A DNA stretch of 64,000 nucleotides from Nostoc sp. FACHB-892. GTDB lineage: Bacteria > Cyanobacteriota > Cyanobacteriia > Cyanobacteriales > Nostocaceae. The notes beneath the pieces are model-generated. The model searched no databases, was not told the DNA's origin, and was given only the letters and a program-made list of their open reading frames with translations. The stretch spans positions 1 through 64,000 of the forward strand of contig NZ_JACJTR010000031.1 in the NCBI RefSeq assembly GCF_014698795.1, written 5' to 3'. How positions within the stretch are numbered: position 1 is the stretch's first letter; every line of letters starts with the position of its first letter. Of the stretch, positions 7,977 to 18,900 are shown in pieces. The position numbers were made by a program, and so were the translations under genes.

Positions 7977-9160
7977 GATGAAACATCTATTTTGACTCGT
8001 ACTTGCATCCCTGTTAACGCAGCAACTTTTTTGCTGTCTTCTGGATTTAAACGAATAGCAACTTCGACGACGCGCGCGTTTATATCCGTCGTAGGATTGT
8101 ATTGGTCTTGGTTAAGGCGACTTTTGCCAATTTGTAGACCAATTCTATCAACGGCACCGTATATCTCACCTGTAAACCCTCCATACTCACTCTTTATTGT
8201 TACTTTTTGCCCTGGACGAATTTTTACGATATCGGTTTCATAAATTTCCGCAGTTACGAACATTTGATTTGTTCTTCCAAGTTCGGCAATACCCGCATCT
8301 TGATTTACCTGTTCACCCACACGAGTGTTAATACGTAATATTTGTCCGGCAATAGGAACTCGTACTAACGTATCATCCAACACGGCTTTCTGCTGTTCAA
8401 CACGAATTTGTGCTTGTTCTAGTTCTCTTGAGGCAATCTCAATATCTACTGGGCGAACTTCTTGTAAACGTTTTAAATTGGCATTTTCTTTTGCAAGTTG
8501 TGCTGTTAAAGTTGACGTAGTGTAATCTAATTCTGCAATAGCTTGAGCTAGCGTTGCCGTAGCTTTTTCAAATTCTTCTCTTGCATCATCGAACTCAGAA
8601 CGTTTAATGGCGCCTTGTTTTTCTAAATCTGAATAACGTTCAAATTTTAGTTGGGCATTACGAATTGTTGCAGTAGCTTGCGCTATAGCTGCTTGCTTAA
8701 CTTTTGTCTCAGTTTTAATTCGTGCTTCTAATTCGCCAATAGTCGCCCGTTGTGCGGTAATTTCTGCTTGTTTTACATCACCTTGCTTAATTTTAAGTAA
8801 CTGCGCTCGTTTAATTGCTACATCCGCGCGCACGTCACGAAGTTGCTGTTCAACTCTATCTCTCCCTTGTAAAATGGCAATGGCTTGATTAGCTTTAACA
8901 AAATCTCCTTCTTTTACTAAAAGTTGGTTTACCCTACTATCTCTGGCATTTATAACTGAAATCTTAATAACATCACCTTCAGGCACTAGTTTTCCTAATG
9001 CTAAGACGCGGCTTAATGTATTTCTACTTATAGGTGATGGATTACTAATATTATTTTTTGCTTCTATTAAATCGCACGCAGCACATAAAAATAATATTCC
9101 AATTATTATAAATAGTCCCTTACTTATTTTTACATACCTCTTGCGTTTTAATTTTAACAT
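7973..9160 (-). CDS. devB: DevB-type membrane-fusion (HlyD-like) protein
   Basis: The periplasmic adaptor of the DevBCA exporter; it links the permease to an outer-membrane channel. At 395 residues it is normal for the family. It has an N-terminal membrane anchor (about 14-30), a first lipoyl half near 70-100 (VNQLLVKEGDFVKANQAIA), a long coiled-coil hairpin of about 110-260, a second lipoyl half (VRVPIAGQILRINTRVGEQV) and beta-barrel segments. A cysteine in FLCAACD could suggest a lipoprotein, but the lipobox is imperfect. It is the first gene of the exporter pair and lies about 140 bases after the second ABC transporter. Confidence 0.85.
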   Translation of the reverse strand: MLKLKRKRYVKISKGLFIIIGILFLCAACDLIEAKNNISNPSPISRNTLSRVLALGKLVPEGDVIKISVINARDSRVNQLLVKEGDFVKANQAIAILQGRDRVEQQLRDVRADVAIKRAQLLKIKQGDVKQAEITAQRATIGELEARIKTETKVKQAAIAQATATIRNAQLKFERYSDLEKQGAIKRSEFDDAREEFEKATATLAQAIAELDYTTSTLTAQLAKENANLKRLQEVRPVDIEIASRELEQAQIRVEQQKAVLDDTLVRVPIAGQILRINTRVGEQVNQDAGIAELGRTNQMFVTAEIYETDIVKIRPGQKVTIKSEYGGFTGEIYGAVDRIGLQIGKSRLNQDQYNPTTDINARVVEVAIRLNPEDSKKVAALTGMQVRVKIDVSS

Positions 9161-9302
9161 GCTGCATTAAATGCTTAGTGAAGATTCAGGTATTTCTTAT
9201 ACATTTTCTAGAATTAATTCAAATTCCTATAAGCAAACCGAAACATCGCGAGAATTGCCTTTCAAGATGCATTCTACATTTCAAAATCACCTTCTCTATT
9301 AC

Positions 9303-10940
9303 TTACTCTGAAAATATAACTTTACCGTAATCAAGCTTAATAATTCGGTCAGCGCAGCTAAAATACTGGTCATCATGGCTAATTACAATAACAGTTTTAC
9401 CTTTGCTTTTTAAATCAGGTAGTAGTTGAGTATAAAAAATTTTTTTAAATATAGGATCTTGGTCAGATGCCCATTCATCAAAAATATAGATTGGTCGTTC
9501 TTCCAAATAAGCTGTAAGTAAAGCAAGACGTTTACGTTGACCTTGAGACAATGCAGTTGTAGAAAGTACTCCATCTTTAATTGTAACTTTATGTTCAAGT
9601 TGCAATTGAGATAAATATTCTTGAGCTTTATTATTGATAATAAAATTATCTAAACCTAGAAAGCGTTCAAACAAATAAAAATCTGAAAATACAACAGAGA
9701 ATTGCTGGGAGTACCATTCTCTATTTTCATCATTTATATCTTGCTCATTAAAGCGAATAATGCCATTTTCAGGTATATATAATCCTGTTATTAGTTTCAC
9801 TAAAGTAGATTTGCCGCTTCCATTACCTCCTGCTATAAATACTAACTCTCCAGAATAAAAATTTAAATTTAGTGGTCCTAACATAAATTTGCTATCTTCT
9901 CCTTCTCCTCGGTATGTATGGGTAACCTCTTCTAACTGTATTGACTTCCAATTTTTTTGAGGAATGTCACATAATTGATTATCTGGCGATAATTTTAGTA
10001 TTTTTTTTGTCTGATTAACTGCTAATAACAATCCCAATGATTCTACTTTTGCTAAAGCGATATTAGCTTGGCTAAGTACAGGTAAACTAACTAATAAAAC
10101 TCTAAATGGTGACATCATAAAAAATATTGTTATAACATAGCCAGAAACAACCGTAGACGGAATATCGAATAACGGAGCTATGAAAAAGAATAATAAACCA
10201 ATGGGAATAAAAAATAATAAAAGCCCTGAACCAGCAGCAACTGAAAAGAAATTGCTTGCTCTTTCACGATAATTACTTAAATTTTTGGTAGTTATATGCA
10301 GATCATAATTCAAAAACTCTTCCTGCCTTACACAGTGGAGTTTAAGCTCTTTTATTCCTTCAGTAGCAGTTCTGAAATGATAGAATAATTTATCTTGGTA
10401 TTCACGTGTACGTTTAAGAAAATAGATGCCTTTAATGATGAGAATTTGTTGGTAAAAAATACCTATTAACATAAAAATAAACATCAAACAGAATAAAGTT
10501 GAGGAAAGCCAACTAAGGTAGAACAAGCAAGTTGTTAGTATAGCAACACTTATAGAAAGGTCAGAAAGTGCTAGAGAAGCAGCTGAGATAGATTGTATAT
10601 CTTCAGTTAAAGCTGTTAATAGGCAAGGAATACCAATATTCTCAATTTGCTTCAATGGACACGTTATAATGCAAAAAACAAAGTGCTGTTGTAAATTAAA
10701 AGTAACTCCTTGTGCTAATCGAGCAATTAATACTTGAGTAACTGTAGAACTGATCACCTGTAAGCAGCAAAGAAGCACAAAATACCAAAAAAGATTACTT
10801 TTTTGTAGTTGACCTTCCCGTAACATTAAATTAATAATGGTAATTAATCCGACATTTGTAATTCCACTAGTTAATCCACATAAAGTAGCAAAAATAACCT
10901 TTACCCAAGAAGTTTTTATAAGAAGATGAACTAATTTCAT
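9303..10940 (-). CDS. SyrD/PvdE-type ABC exporter (fused TM and ATPase)
   Basis: About 545 residues combining six membrane helices (first 330 residues) with an ATP-binding domain. Seen: Walker A GGNGSGKSTL, signature LSQGQRKRLAL, Walker B PIYIFDEWASDQDP and the H-loop VISHDD. The DEWASDQDP motif and single-chain layout fit the cyclic-peptide/siderophore exporter branch (SyrD, PvdE). I take ATG 10940 (MKLVHLLIKTSW) as the start, since family members open this way; an upstream in-frame ATG at 11027 would add 29 unusual residues. The cluster therefore has two exporters: this one for transfer across the inner membrane, perhaps with DevBCA for the envelope. Confidence 0.8.
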   Translation of the reverse strand: MKLVHLLIKTSWVKVIFATLCGLTSGITNVGLITIINLMLREGQLQKSNLFWYFVLLCCLQVISSTVTQVLIARLAQGVTFNLQQHFVFCIITCPLKQIENIGIPCLLTALTEDIQSISAASLALSDLSISVAILTTCLFYLSWLSSTLFCLMFIFMLIGIFYQQILIIKGIYFLKRTREYQDKLFYHFRTATEGIKELKLHCVRQEEFLNYDLHITTKNLSNYRERASNFFSVAAGSGLLLFFIPIGLLFFFIAPLFDIPSTVVSGYVITIFFMMSPFRVLLVSLPVLSQANIALAKVESLGLLLAVNQTKKILKLSPDNQLCDIPQKNWKSIQLEEVTHTYRGEGEDSKFMLGPLNLNFYSGELVFIAGGNGSGKSTLVKLITGLYIPENGIIRFNEQDINDENREWYSQQFSVVFSDFYLFERFLGLDNFIINNKAQEYLSQLQLEHKVTIKDGVLSTTALSQGQRKRLALLTAYLEERPIYIFDEWASDQDPIFKKIFYTQLLPDLKSKGKTVIVISHDDQYFSCADRIIKLDYGKVIFSE

Positions 10941-11148
10941 TGTGAGAAAACCCAGTAAATATCTCAATTTATTTTTATAATTTATGCTGCATAAACCAGA
11001 TTTATGATAGTAGAAAGTATAAATCATATCTCTTAGCGTTAGTCCTTGGGCAAAGGGAAGGCGCTAAGGGCGTTTCGTACCGTAATTGAATTCTTTAACC
11101 TAGAGATAACAGTCACTATCTTTTTTTAAGATTAGGTGCCTTAGTGCG

Positions 11149-12297
11149 TTAAGGTACGCTTTCCATAATTGAGGTTTTCAAATTTTCTGATAGGCTAAAG
11201 TTCATAAGTTTACAGTAAGCTTTATGAAATTCATAAACACGTTGTTCTTCCAAGCTGAAAATGCCACCCCCTTCATTTCGTGAAGAGATGCCTAGCTGAA
11301 CTATTTCACAAATAGCTTTGTCTTCCTCACAAACTTCTAAGAATATTTTCGTTAATGATTGAGTTAATGTATTAATAATACTTTGCTCAAGGTCGGACTT
11401 AATATCCAACTTACTTACAAAAACATGACTAATTAACTTTGTTTCTACTGGATTTATGGGTTGATTAATTTGAACGTAAAATGCAATTCCATCATTTGTA
11501 GCAATCGTTAAATTTGGAAAAATAAGTTGATGATAGTAGCTACCTAACTTTAATGGTCTATTTTGAACTACAGACTCAGCCTTTTTCAGTAAAATAGCTT
11601 CTATGGATTTTTCAATATATTTAATATTACCTATATCACTGTAAGCAGTATGGATTTCATTACAAATATATTTTTTTTCTGCTGGAACACCATATTTACT
11701 GAAGGTGTTCTTGTGAACAGAAAAAACATGATAACCTTCCAAAGTATTTTCCGTAGTTATTTTCCAGTTAGCATTGATTTTAAGTTGATATTCATTAATT
11801 TTTTGACCAAATGCCTCCGAAAAGTTAGCTATTTTGTCATAAATACTCCCTAAAAACTCTTTTAACGTGATACCATCATCATTTCTTTTGACAAAAACTA
11901 GTTTACCGCATACCTCAACTAGCCATTTTTCCAGTCTCAAAGATTCTTTTGTTATATTATTTATATCAAATTGCTGTACTGATGGAATAGCTACAGGAAT
12001 TCCTTCAGAATTATAAACCCATCCATGATAAGGACACTTCAATGCACCATTTCCTTGAGGTTGGTGGTGAATTTTACTAAAGCGATGAGAACAAACATTG
12101 AGAAATGCTCGTAATTCACCATGAAAGTTCTGAACGGTGACAGACTTGCCACCAATGTCTGCACATATGTAATCATTGTGGATTTGCAAATCTGTTGTAA
12201 ATCCAGCAAAATTCCATAGGTTCTGAAATATCAATACTTGTTCTCGTTGAAAAATTTCGGTATCTGAATAGTAGGATGGCTGTATTAGAGGTTCCAT
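11149..12297 (-). CDS. Rieske [2Fe-2S] oxygenase
   Basis: A Rieske-type non-haem iron oxygenase that hydroxylates or otherwise oxidises its substrate, with electrons from a separate reductase not found here. The iron-sulphur ligands are C-S-H at residues 72-74 and C-P-Y-H at 91-94 (numbered from 12306). The mononuclear iron ligands are in EGYHVFSVHKN (His193, His198). At about 380 residues it fits the alpha-subunit family that includes the saxitoxin-tailoring SxtT/SxtH group. A TTG at 12306 is an alternative start, closer to an AGGA; I prefer ATG 12297. In this cluster it could place a hydroxyl that the adjacent carbamoyltransferase then modifies; that is inference. Confidence 0.85.
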   Translation of the reverse strand: MEPLIQPSYYSDTEIFQREQVLIFQNLWNFAGFTTDLQIHNDYICADIGGKSVTVQNFHGELRAFLNVCSHRFSKIHHQPQGNGALKCPYHGWVYNSEGIPVAIPSVQQFDINNITKESLRLEKWLVEVCGKLVFVKRNDDGITLKEFLGSIYDKIANFSEAFGQKINEYQLKINANWKITTENTLEGYHVFSVHKNTFSKYGVPAEKKYICNEIHTAYSDIGNIKYIEKSIEAILLKKAESVVQNRPLKLGSYYHQLIFPNLTIATNDGIAFYVQINQPINPVETKLISHVFVSKLDIKSDLEQSIINTLTQSLTKIFLEVCEEDKAICEIVQLGISSRNEGGGIFSLEEQRVYEFHKAYCKLMNFSLSENLKTSIMESVP

Positions 12298-12394
12298 GAT
12301 TGTCAATTATCCTATCCTAAACACAACAAAACTTATGAAATTCAAAGCCAGAAATGTTGAATTTCACAAAAAGTTTTTACATTGCCAATTTAAA

Positions 12395-14122
12395 CTACTT
12401 TTCAAGTATGTAGTCTTCGATAATTAATGCGTCAAGACCAACGGTATAGAATACACTTAGAGCGTCTTCTAAGCTGTGGATAATTGGTTTACCCATAACA
12501 TTTAAGCTAGTGTTTAGAATTATTGGTACACCTGTTATTTCGTAGAAGGCGTTAATTAAACTGTAGAATTTTTCATTCCATTCTTGCTTAACTGTTTGTA
12601 GGCGCCCGGTATCATTGGCGTGAACAACAGCTGGTACTTGTTCCTTAACTTCTGGGCGCCAACGAAGGGTACGTTCCATATAAGGTGATTCTTGATAATT
12701 CTCAAAGTATTTATCACCAAATTCATGCAGAATAGATGGTGCAAGTGGTCTATATTCTTCGCGAAATTTTACTCGCTCATTGATTATATTTTTCATGTTT
12801 GGAGAACGAGGATCTGCTAAGATAGAACGATTCCCCAACGCACGCGGTCCAAACTCAGCGCGCCCTTGTACCCATCCAATTAATTTACCTTCAGATAGTA
12901 AACGTGCAGCTTCTAAATGTACTGTTCCTGGTAAATGTCTAAGATTTTTAATCTGACTAAACCGCAGCATATTATCTAATGATTTTTTACTGATAGTTGA
13001 GCCAAGATAAGGTGATTGCCAAGTTTTTTGGCTGAATTTATGTGGATGGTCTTCGTAATAAGCAAGCAATCCGGCACCAACAGCATTACCATCGTCAGCC
13101 GGGGCAGAAGGAATGTATACTGCTTTAAAAGGAGTTTTTTCCAAAATCATCCCATTCAATGACGAATTTAATGCACATCCCCCACTGAGAACTAAATTAT
13201 CGGAAATATTTAGCTTATAGAAATTATTAAGAAGTTCCTCCATGACATCAACAAATACTTTTTGCCCTGTACAAGCAATATCTACTGCCTCCCAATAAGA
13301 AGCTTTACGTGGTAATGCTCTGTTTATAATACTAGAAAGTAACTTCTCATAGTTGTGACGAGAAGGTTGTTTTAAGCAACAGCCCTTTACTTCAAGAAGA
13401 GAACGCATCTGTTCATATAATTTAGGGTCAACTTTACCATACGGTGCCAATCCCATCACTTTCCACTCTTCGCCCTTATCCGAATCAAAACCGCAAATAT
13501 CTGTTACTTTTGCGTAGAAAAATCCTAAACTGGCAGGACTTATGCAATCTTGCACAGTCTTAATCATACCATTTTTGTAACTGTAACTAGATATAGATCC
13601 TTTTTCTCCATATCCATCTACAACAATACAAGCGGCATTGGTAAAAGGACTACTATAGCAACCATTTGCTGCGTGAGTTAAGTGATGTTGATATCGTTTA
13701 AAAATGATATTGTCATTGTTAAACACACTACGCATTTGATATGCGAAGTTTCTACCTGCTTTTAGTAAACCAACTAAATGTATGAAAGCCAGCCAATCGA
13801 AAATTTCCTTACTATAAACACCAGAGAAAGATCGTGAAAGGCTTTTAGTATCTCTTAGCCTTAAGGTAGAAAACAACTTTAAATAAGCTTGCCAGTTGGT
13901 TGAACTCCAACTGTTAGCTACTACAAACTCAGCATTAGGATCACAGTAACTTTCAACTAATTGTACAATTTGATACAAATCATCTGGTTGGGCACCCCAG
14001 GCTCTTTTATTTTGTAAATAACGTTCCAGTGCTTCCGCAAATACTATTTGACCATCAGAATCAACAATCGCAATAGCTGGATCGTGGCAAGAACTGGCTA
14101 AACCAATATAGTAACGGTTCAT
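12395..14122 (-). CDS. Carbamoyltransferase (NodU/CmcH/SxtI family)
   Basis: A 575-residue O-carbamoyltransferase that uses carbamoyl phosphate and ATP to carbamoylate a hydroxyl group. Seen: the N-terminal SSCHDPAIAIV opening, the metal-binding HHLTHAANG (His146, His147, His150), GEEWKVMGLAPYG, LSGGCALNSS, and the C-terminal YrdC-like signature QGRAEFGPRALGNRSILADP. Length is normal. AGGAG precedes the ATG and the start overlaps the end of the PfaD gene by four bases (14119-14122), so the two are probably co-translated. Close relatives act in saxitoxin, Nod-factor and cephamycin pathways. A hydroxyl on the acyl chain is the likely acceptor here (inference). Confidence 0.9.
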   Translation of the reverse strand: MNRYYIGLASSCHDPAIAIVDSDGQIVFAEALERYLQNKRAWGAQPDDLYQIVQLVESYCDPNAEFVVANSWSSTNWQAYLKLFSTLRLRDTKSLSRSFSGVYSKEIFDWLAFIHLVGLLKAGRNFAYQMRSVFNNDNIIFKRYQHHLTHAANGCYSSPFTNAACIVVDGYGEKGSISSYSYKNGMIKTVQDCISPASLGFFYAKVTDICGFDSDKGEEWKVMGLAPYGKVDPKLYEQMRSLLEVKGCCLKQPSRHNYEKLLSSIINRALPRKASYWEAVDIACTGQKVFVDVMEELLNNFYKLNISDNLVLSGGCALNSSLNGMILEKTPFKAVYIPSAPADDGNAVGAGLLAYYEDHPHKFSQKTWQSPYLGSTISKKSLDNMLRFSQIKNLRHLPGTVHLEAARLLSEGKLIGWVQGRAEFGPRALGNRSILADPRSPNMKNIINERVKFREEYRPLAPSILHEFGDKYFENYQESPYMERTLRWRPEVKEQVPAVVHANDTGRLQTVKQEWNEKFYSLINAFYEITGVPIILNTSLNVMGKPIIHSLEDALSVFYTVGLDALIIEDYILEK

Positions 14123-15810
14123 ACAAATCTCCTAACATTTTGATTAAAATTTAACATTGGCATTGGTAAATACTGGTTGTAATAGTTTGAAATTCCTAAC
14201 CCTTGAGTCTTTAAAGTTTGTATTCGGTGTAAATAAGTCGCCCCTGTCATTATGTGATGAGCCACATCAACGACTCGACGATTACTTGATTCAGCCAAAT
14301 AAGAACCACGTACCCAGTCATTGAAACTACCCATCGCTGGACCGCACCAAATTTGATAATCGACTTCTCGACTTTTTTCTCCTGAACTTGACCACCGTGA
14401 TGATAAGCCTAAATACCAACGGAAAATTAAAGCCATTTTTAGTTTTGGATTAGTTGCTGCTTGAGCTAGCTTTTCCGGATTTCGTTGCAATAAAAATGCA
14501 GTGGTTTCTTCCCATACTTTATCTATACTCTGACGAAAGATTTGTTTTTCTAATTTCTCTTTTTCCACAAGCGGAATATGGTCAACGGAGTTATAATTTC
14601 TATACAACTCGTATAATTTCTGCGCTCGTAACCCAAACATAGTCCCCCTTTTGAGAACTTGCAGCTTAACTCCCATTTCAAACATATCTGCTGCTGGCGC
14701 CATCATTACATCAGCCATTTCGGCTTGTGCTAGCAATTGTTTGATATGTTGAGAGGTTCCAGCTTCAACACACGACTGATTTATTGAACCAGTCACAACA
14801 TAAGCGGCGCCCATCATAAATGCAGCTAAAGCCGATTGTGGAGTGGCAATTCCTCCGGCTGCTCCAACTCTTATTGGTTGAGAGTATGCGTATTTCTGTT
14901 GTATTTCATCGCGCAATGCCATAATGGAGGGCAAAAGACAAATCAAAGGGCGATTATCTGTATGCCCGCCAGAGTCTGCTTCTGTTGTAATATCATCAGC
15001 AACTGGAACTCTAGTAGCGAGGTTTGCCTGCAAATCAGTTATTAACCTTTGTGCAACCAGTTCTTTGAGAATTTTAACTGGTGCTGGTTGCATAAATTTG
15101 CTAGCAACTTCGCGACGAGAAATTTTGGCAATTACTTTATTTTTTATTTCTATTTGGTTGGCTGCATTCAAACTAAGTCCAGCAGCACGATAATAAACAA
15201 TATTAGGTGTCAAATCTAAAAATGCTGAAGCTTCTACAATCCTTACTCCATATTTCAGGTATAAATCTATAACTACACGCTCAATTTCAGGTTCAGCAGG
15301 ACTATGAATTAAATTAAATGCATAGGAACCATTAGGTAATGCTTGTTGAATATGATTGATTGCAGCTTCAACCTGATTTGGAGTCAAACCACCTGCACCA
15401 AAGGAACTTAAAATTTTTTCCTTGCCGAGTGCAATTACCATTTCTTCGGAAGCGATGCCACCAGCCATTGCACCTGTAGCATAAGCAAATTTTACGCCGT
15501 AACAGGACAGAAAGCTGGCATCTCCAAGTTGTTTTGTTGAGATTGGTGGAATAAATGCTAGTAGTTTTGTTTGCTGTGATCTTGGTTTACTAATTGTAGA
15601 CAAATAGCCTTCATTGGTAATGCCAATTTTATCATTTACTTTAATAATATAACAAGGTTTATATAGAGTAAGCAATTTACTTTTTATTTCCTTTTCTTCG
15701 TAAGATATGCTATTTAAACCTCCTTCCCATAATAGCTCATAGTTATAGTTTGACGATTCAAATTCTAATGTATCTTTAGGTCTATTTATTACTCGATTTT
15801 CTAATACCAC
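14119..15810 (-). CDS. PfaD-type FMN-dependent enoyl reductase
   Basis: A 563-residue member of the PfaD family (nitronate monooxygenase/2-nitropropane dioxygenase fold). It is the trans-acting enoyl reductase of PUFA synthases and some trans-AT PKS systems and reduces double bonds on ACP-bound chains. The TIM-barrel motifs are present: GAMAGGIASEEMVIALGK, SFGAGGLTPNQVE, a central EADSGGHTDNRP, and the FMN-phosphate loop RVGAAGGIATPQSALAAFMM with AAYVVTGSINQS. The start is GTG at 15810 with AAAGGAG nine bases upstream. It lies between the KS-CLF-AT gene and the carbamoyltransferase gene, with which it overlaps. Its presence indicates that some double bonds of the chain are reduced. Confidence 0.88.
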   Translation of the reverse strand: MVLENRVINRPKDTLEFESSNYNYELLWEGGLNSISYEEKEIKSKLLTLYKPCYIIKVNDKIGITNEGYLSTISKPRSQQTKLLAFIPPISTKQLGDASFLSCYGVKFAYATGAMAGGIASEEMVIALGKEKILSSFGAGGLTPNQVEAAINHIQQALPNGSYAFNLIHSPAEPEIERVVIDLYLKYGVRIVEASAFLDLTPNIVYYRAAGLSLNAANQIEIKNKVIAKISRREVASKFMQPAPVKILKELVAQRLITDLQANLATRVPVADDITTEADSGGHTDNRPLICLLPSIMALRDEIQQKYAYSQPIRVGAAGGIATPQSALAAFMMGAAYVVTGSINQSCVEAGTSQHIKQLLAQAEMADVMMAPAADMFEMGVKLQVLKRGTMFGLRAQKLYELYRNYNSVDHIPLVEKEKLEKQIFRQSIDKVWEETTAFLLQRNPEKLAQAATNPKLKMALIFRWYLGLSSRWSSSGEKSREVDYQIWCGPAMGSFNDWVRGSYLAESSNRRVVDVAHHIMTGATYLHRIQTLKTQGLGISNYYNQYLPMPMLNFNQNVRRFV

Positions 15811-15900
15811 AGTTTTATACTCCTTTTTTAAATTAATTTAAGCAAAACTTGAAAATGCCAGTATTAAAGATATTAACCTAACTGAAAAAGCCAAATTATC

Positions 15901-18900
15901 TTACTCATTATTCTCATTCAATATATTTTTAACACAAGATATTTGTAGCTCAAGAATTTTCTTTAATTGTTTACCTGACTCATTCCGTGCTTCTAAAAAT
16001 ACAGAATGGTCTTTAAAAACTTGTAAATTAATATCATCTATATTGTTGTAATGAGCTTGTGTAAGTTTCAAAGAATTGACATTATCGACATTATTTAATG
16101 GATAAGATCCAATAAGTGGCGAGTTGAAAGACGTAACTACTTGGATTTCATTTAAATTTTGTTTTTCTTGTGTTATTTTCATGGAAGTATTAACAAAATC
16201 TCGATCTTTATTCAAATCTTCAAAATCCTGATCGCGTTCAGATACTGAAGATAAGTTTTTCTCACTATAAACTGCATCTTGAAAAATTTTACGATTATTT
16301 TCATTTAAAACTATATCAAATATTTTATCTCCACCTAAAGTAAGTGTTTTAAACATTGATAGTTTTCGAGTCAATTTCTCTTCTGTTGGTTTATATAGGG
16401 GAGACAGATTTAAAGGAACCTGATGACTAGCAAGTTTTGCCAATGCTTTGATAATTGATGTTTGCTCATCAATACCTTTTTGGTTTAAAAATACGGTAAT
16501 ATGTTCTTTACTATCAATAATTTTATTAATTAAACGAGAACTATCATTGCCACAACCTACTTCAATAAAAATTTTTGCTCCATCCTGATAAACTCTATTA
16601 ACTAATCGAGGCAAATCAATCTGATTACAAATAACTTTTGTTATACTACGAGCAACTTCATTGCTTTCAAGTCTTAACGGTGCGTAATCGGCAGCAGAGT
16701 AGAAGATAATACTAGGAATGTTTTTAATAGTATAAGTAAATAACTGAATTAATCGCTCGTATTCTGAATGCATAACAGGACAATGTACTACTAAATCAAG
16801 AGGAAGATATTGAGCATTACATTTTAATTTTTTGATAACTCGCTGACAAGCTTGTTTTTCACCAGCAATGATGACTTCATCTGAAGAATTAATTAGAGTA
16901 ATATAAAGATGCTCTTCATCTTTAATACATTGTTGAACTTCTGATGAATTTGCTAACAATATATAGGTACTCCAAAAATCGCTATCTTTTAAATCTAGAT
17001 TCTTTGGTAGTCTCCAATACTCATGTATAACTTGCTTTTTCCCAGAAAGTCTTGTTTTGAACAGATTCGAGGCTTGTTGTTTGTAATTTTCTTGATGTAA
17101 ATGACTATTACTTAAAACTCCTTGTGCAATTAGCATAGTGAGTTCACCCAAACTAATTCCAAAAGCAAATTTGGACTTAATTTGGAAAATATCCCGCAAA
17201 ATAGTAGTGTTAACGCTAGAGATTTGAACTTCTATTTGAGAAGTTATTTCTCCATCATTTGCTAGATATTGATTTTCAAGTGCGTTTAATTGACTATTAA
17301 ATAATTTATTTAAACTTCTTGGATAAAGTAACTTTGCATTTGCAACAACACTACTATTAAGGTTATTAGTATTTAAGTAATCGAACACTCCAGGCAGTAA
17401 ACGGAAGGTATCTTTACCTATACCCAAAAAAGAGCTACCGACTCTTGGATATACATAAGCAACTTCTCCTCGCTTACCTAATGGATGCGCAGTAAAATAA
17501 CTACCAACTGGTGTTTGCCAATTTTTACCAGTTTCAAAGGCATTATCTATACCTTTATGGGCAAATGTCATTTCTTTTGCTAGTTCAGATTTATTATGCC
17601 CTAAAATAACTAGAGTGTAGTGTGCATTTTCATGCTGTTTAAAGATATTGAAAGTTTGTGTTGCAGTTATATCAAGCGAGGAAGAATTATCAATAGTCTG
17701 CTGTAAATTTGCCAATTCTTGGAGTAGCTCACTGCGGGTATTGGCTGCGATTGGGAAAAGATAGAAAGGATTTTTATGGAAGTTATAGTTGTTTTTTAGC
17801 TTTTGGCTTGGTTCTTCAGACATAACAATATGGGCGTAACTCCCATCAATGCCAATACCATTTACCGCAGCAACTCTTTTTACTCCTTCTTTTTCAGTAA
17901 ACCAAGGTGCTGAGTCAGTAGCGACGTAAAAGCGGCTATCCTTCCACATTTGAGGTGCTTTTACCTTTGACCAGTTAGGAGTAGGAGCAATATATTTGTG
18001 ATGTAAACAAAGTGCTGTTTTAATTAAGCTAGCGATCCCTGATGCAATGAAAGTATGACCAATATTGGCTTTGATGCTACCTATTGCACAGTCTAAACCG
18101 TTTTCGCTACGTCCGTAAGCTTGAAGCAGCCCTGCAATTTCCGCTTCATCTTGCTGTTGTATGCCACTGCCAAACACTTCAAGATAATCAATATCGCTAG
18201 GTTGAATATTTGCAAGCTGAAAAGCATTTTGACAAGCTTTTGTTACACTTTCCGCATCAAAACTAGGTAAACCCGTTTGTAATTTATCTAAATCATATTT
18301 ATGGTACGCAAAACCAATTGCATTAATTACTGCGTAAATACTGTCACTATTTTTTTGAGCGGTATCGTGACGCTTAAGAACAACGGCACCAGCACCTTCT
18401 CCAATATTCCAACCGTTGCTGAACTCGTCGTAACTTAAAGTATGTGTACCTGTATTGATTTTTGCAAATTGATTTTGCAACCAGACATAATCTAACCCAC
18501 CAGCTAAATCAACAGCACCAACGACCACAGCATCGACCTCATAAGCAGAAAGTAACATTTGTGCTACTTCTAGGGCTTTAAACACGGAATTTTCACCTGC
18601 GCTGAGAGTAAATGAAGAACCACTGAAATTCCATAGTGAAGAAATTCGCGTTGCCATGAGATTGGAAGTGTAGCTCAAAGAAGTAGCACTTTCAATTGGT
18701 TTTGTTAAACTGTCCTTAAGAATACTTTCTAGTTGGGTGACTTGTTCAGCAGATAAAGTAATTTTTCCATTGCGTAAACCTTCTTTTATTTGCCAAGACA
18801 GATGCCATCTCTGATATCCTCCATGCACTTTTAAGTCGGTATCGGCAGCAATAATTACTGCTACATTACTTCCTTCCTCAATACGTGCATCCACGATTGC

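Noticed and set aside
4873-14122. A saxitoxin or cylindrospermopsin cluster
   Set aside because: Amidinotransferase, carbamoyltransferase and Rieske genes fit, but the defining SxtA or the cylindrospermopsin PKS/NRPS set is absent, and the core here is a PUFA/HglE-like synthase.
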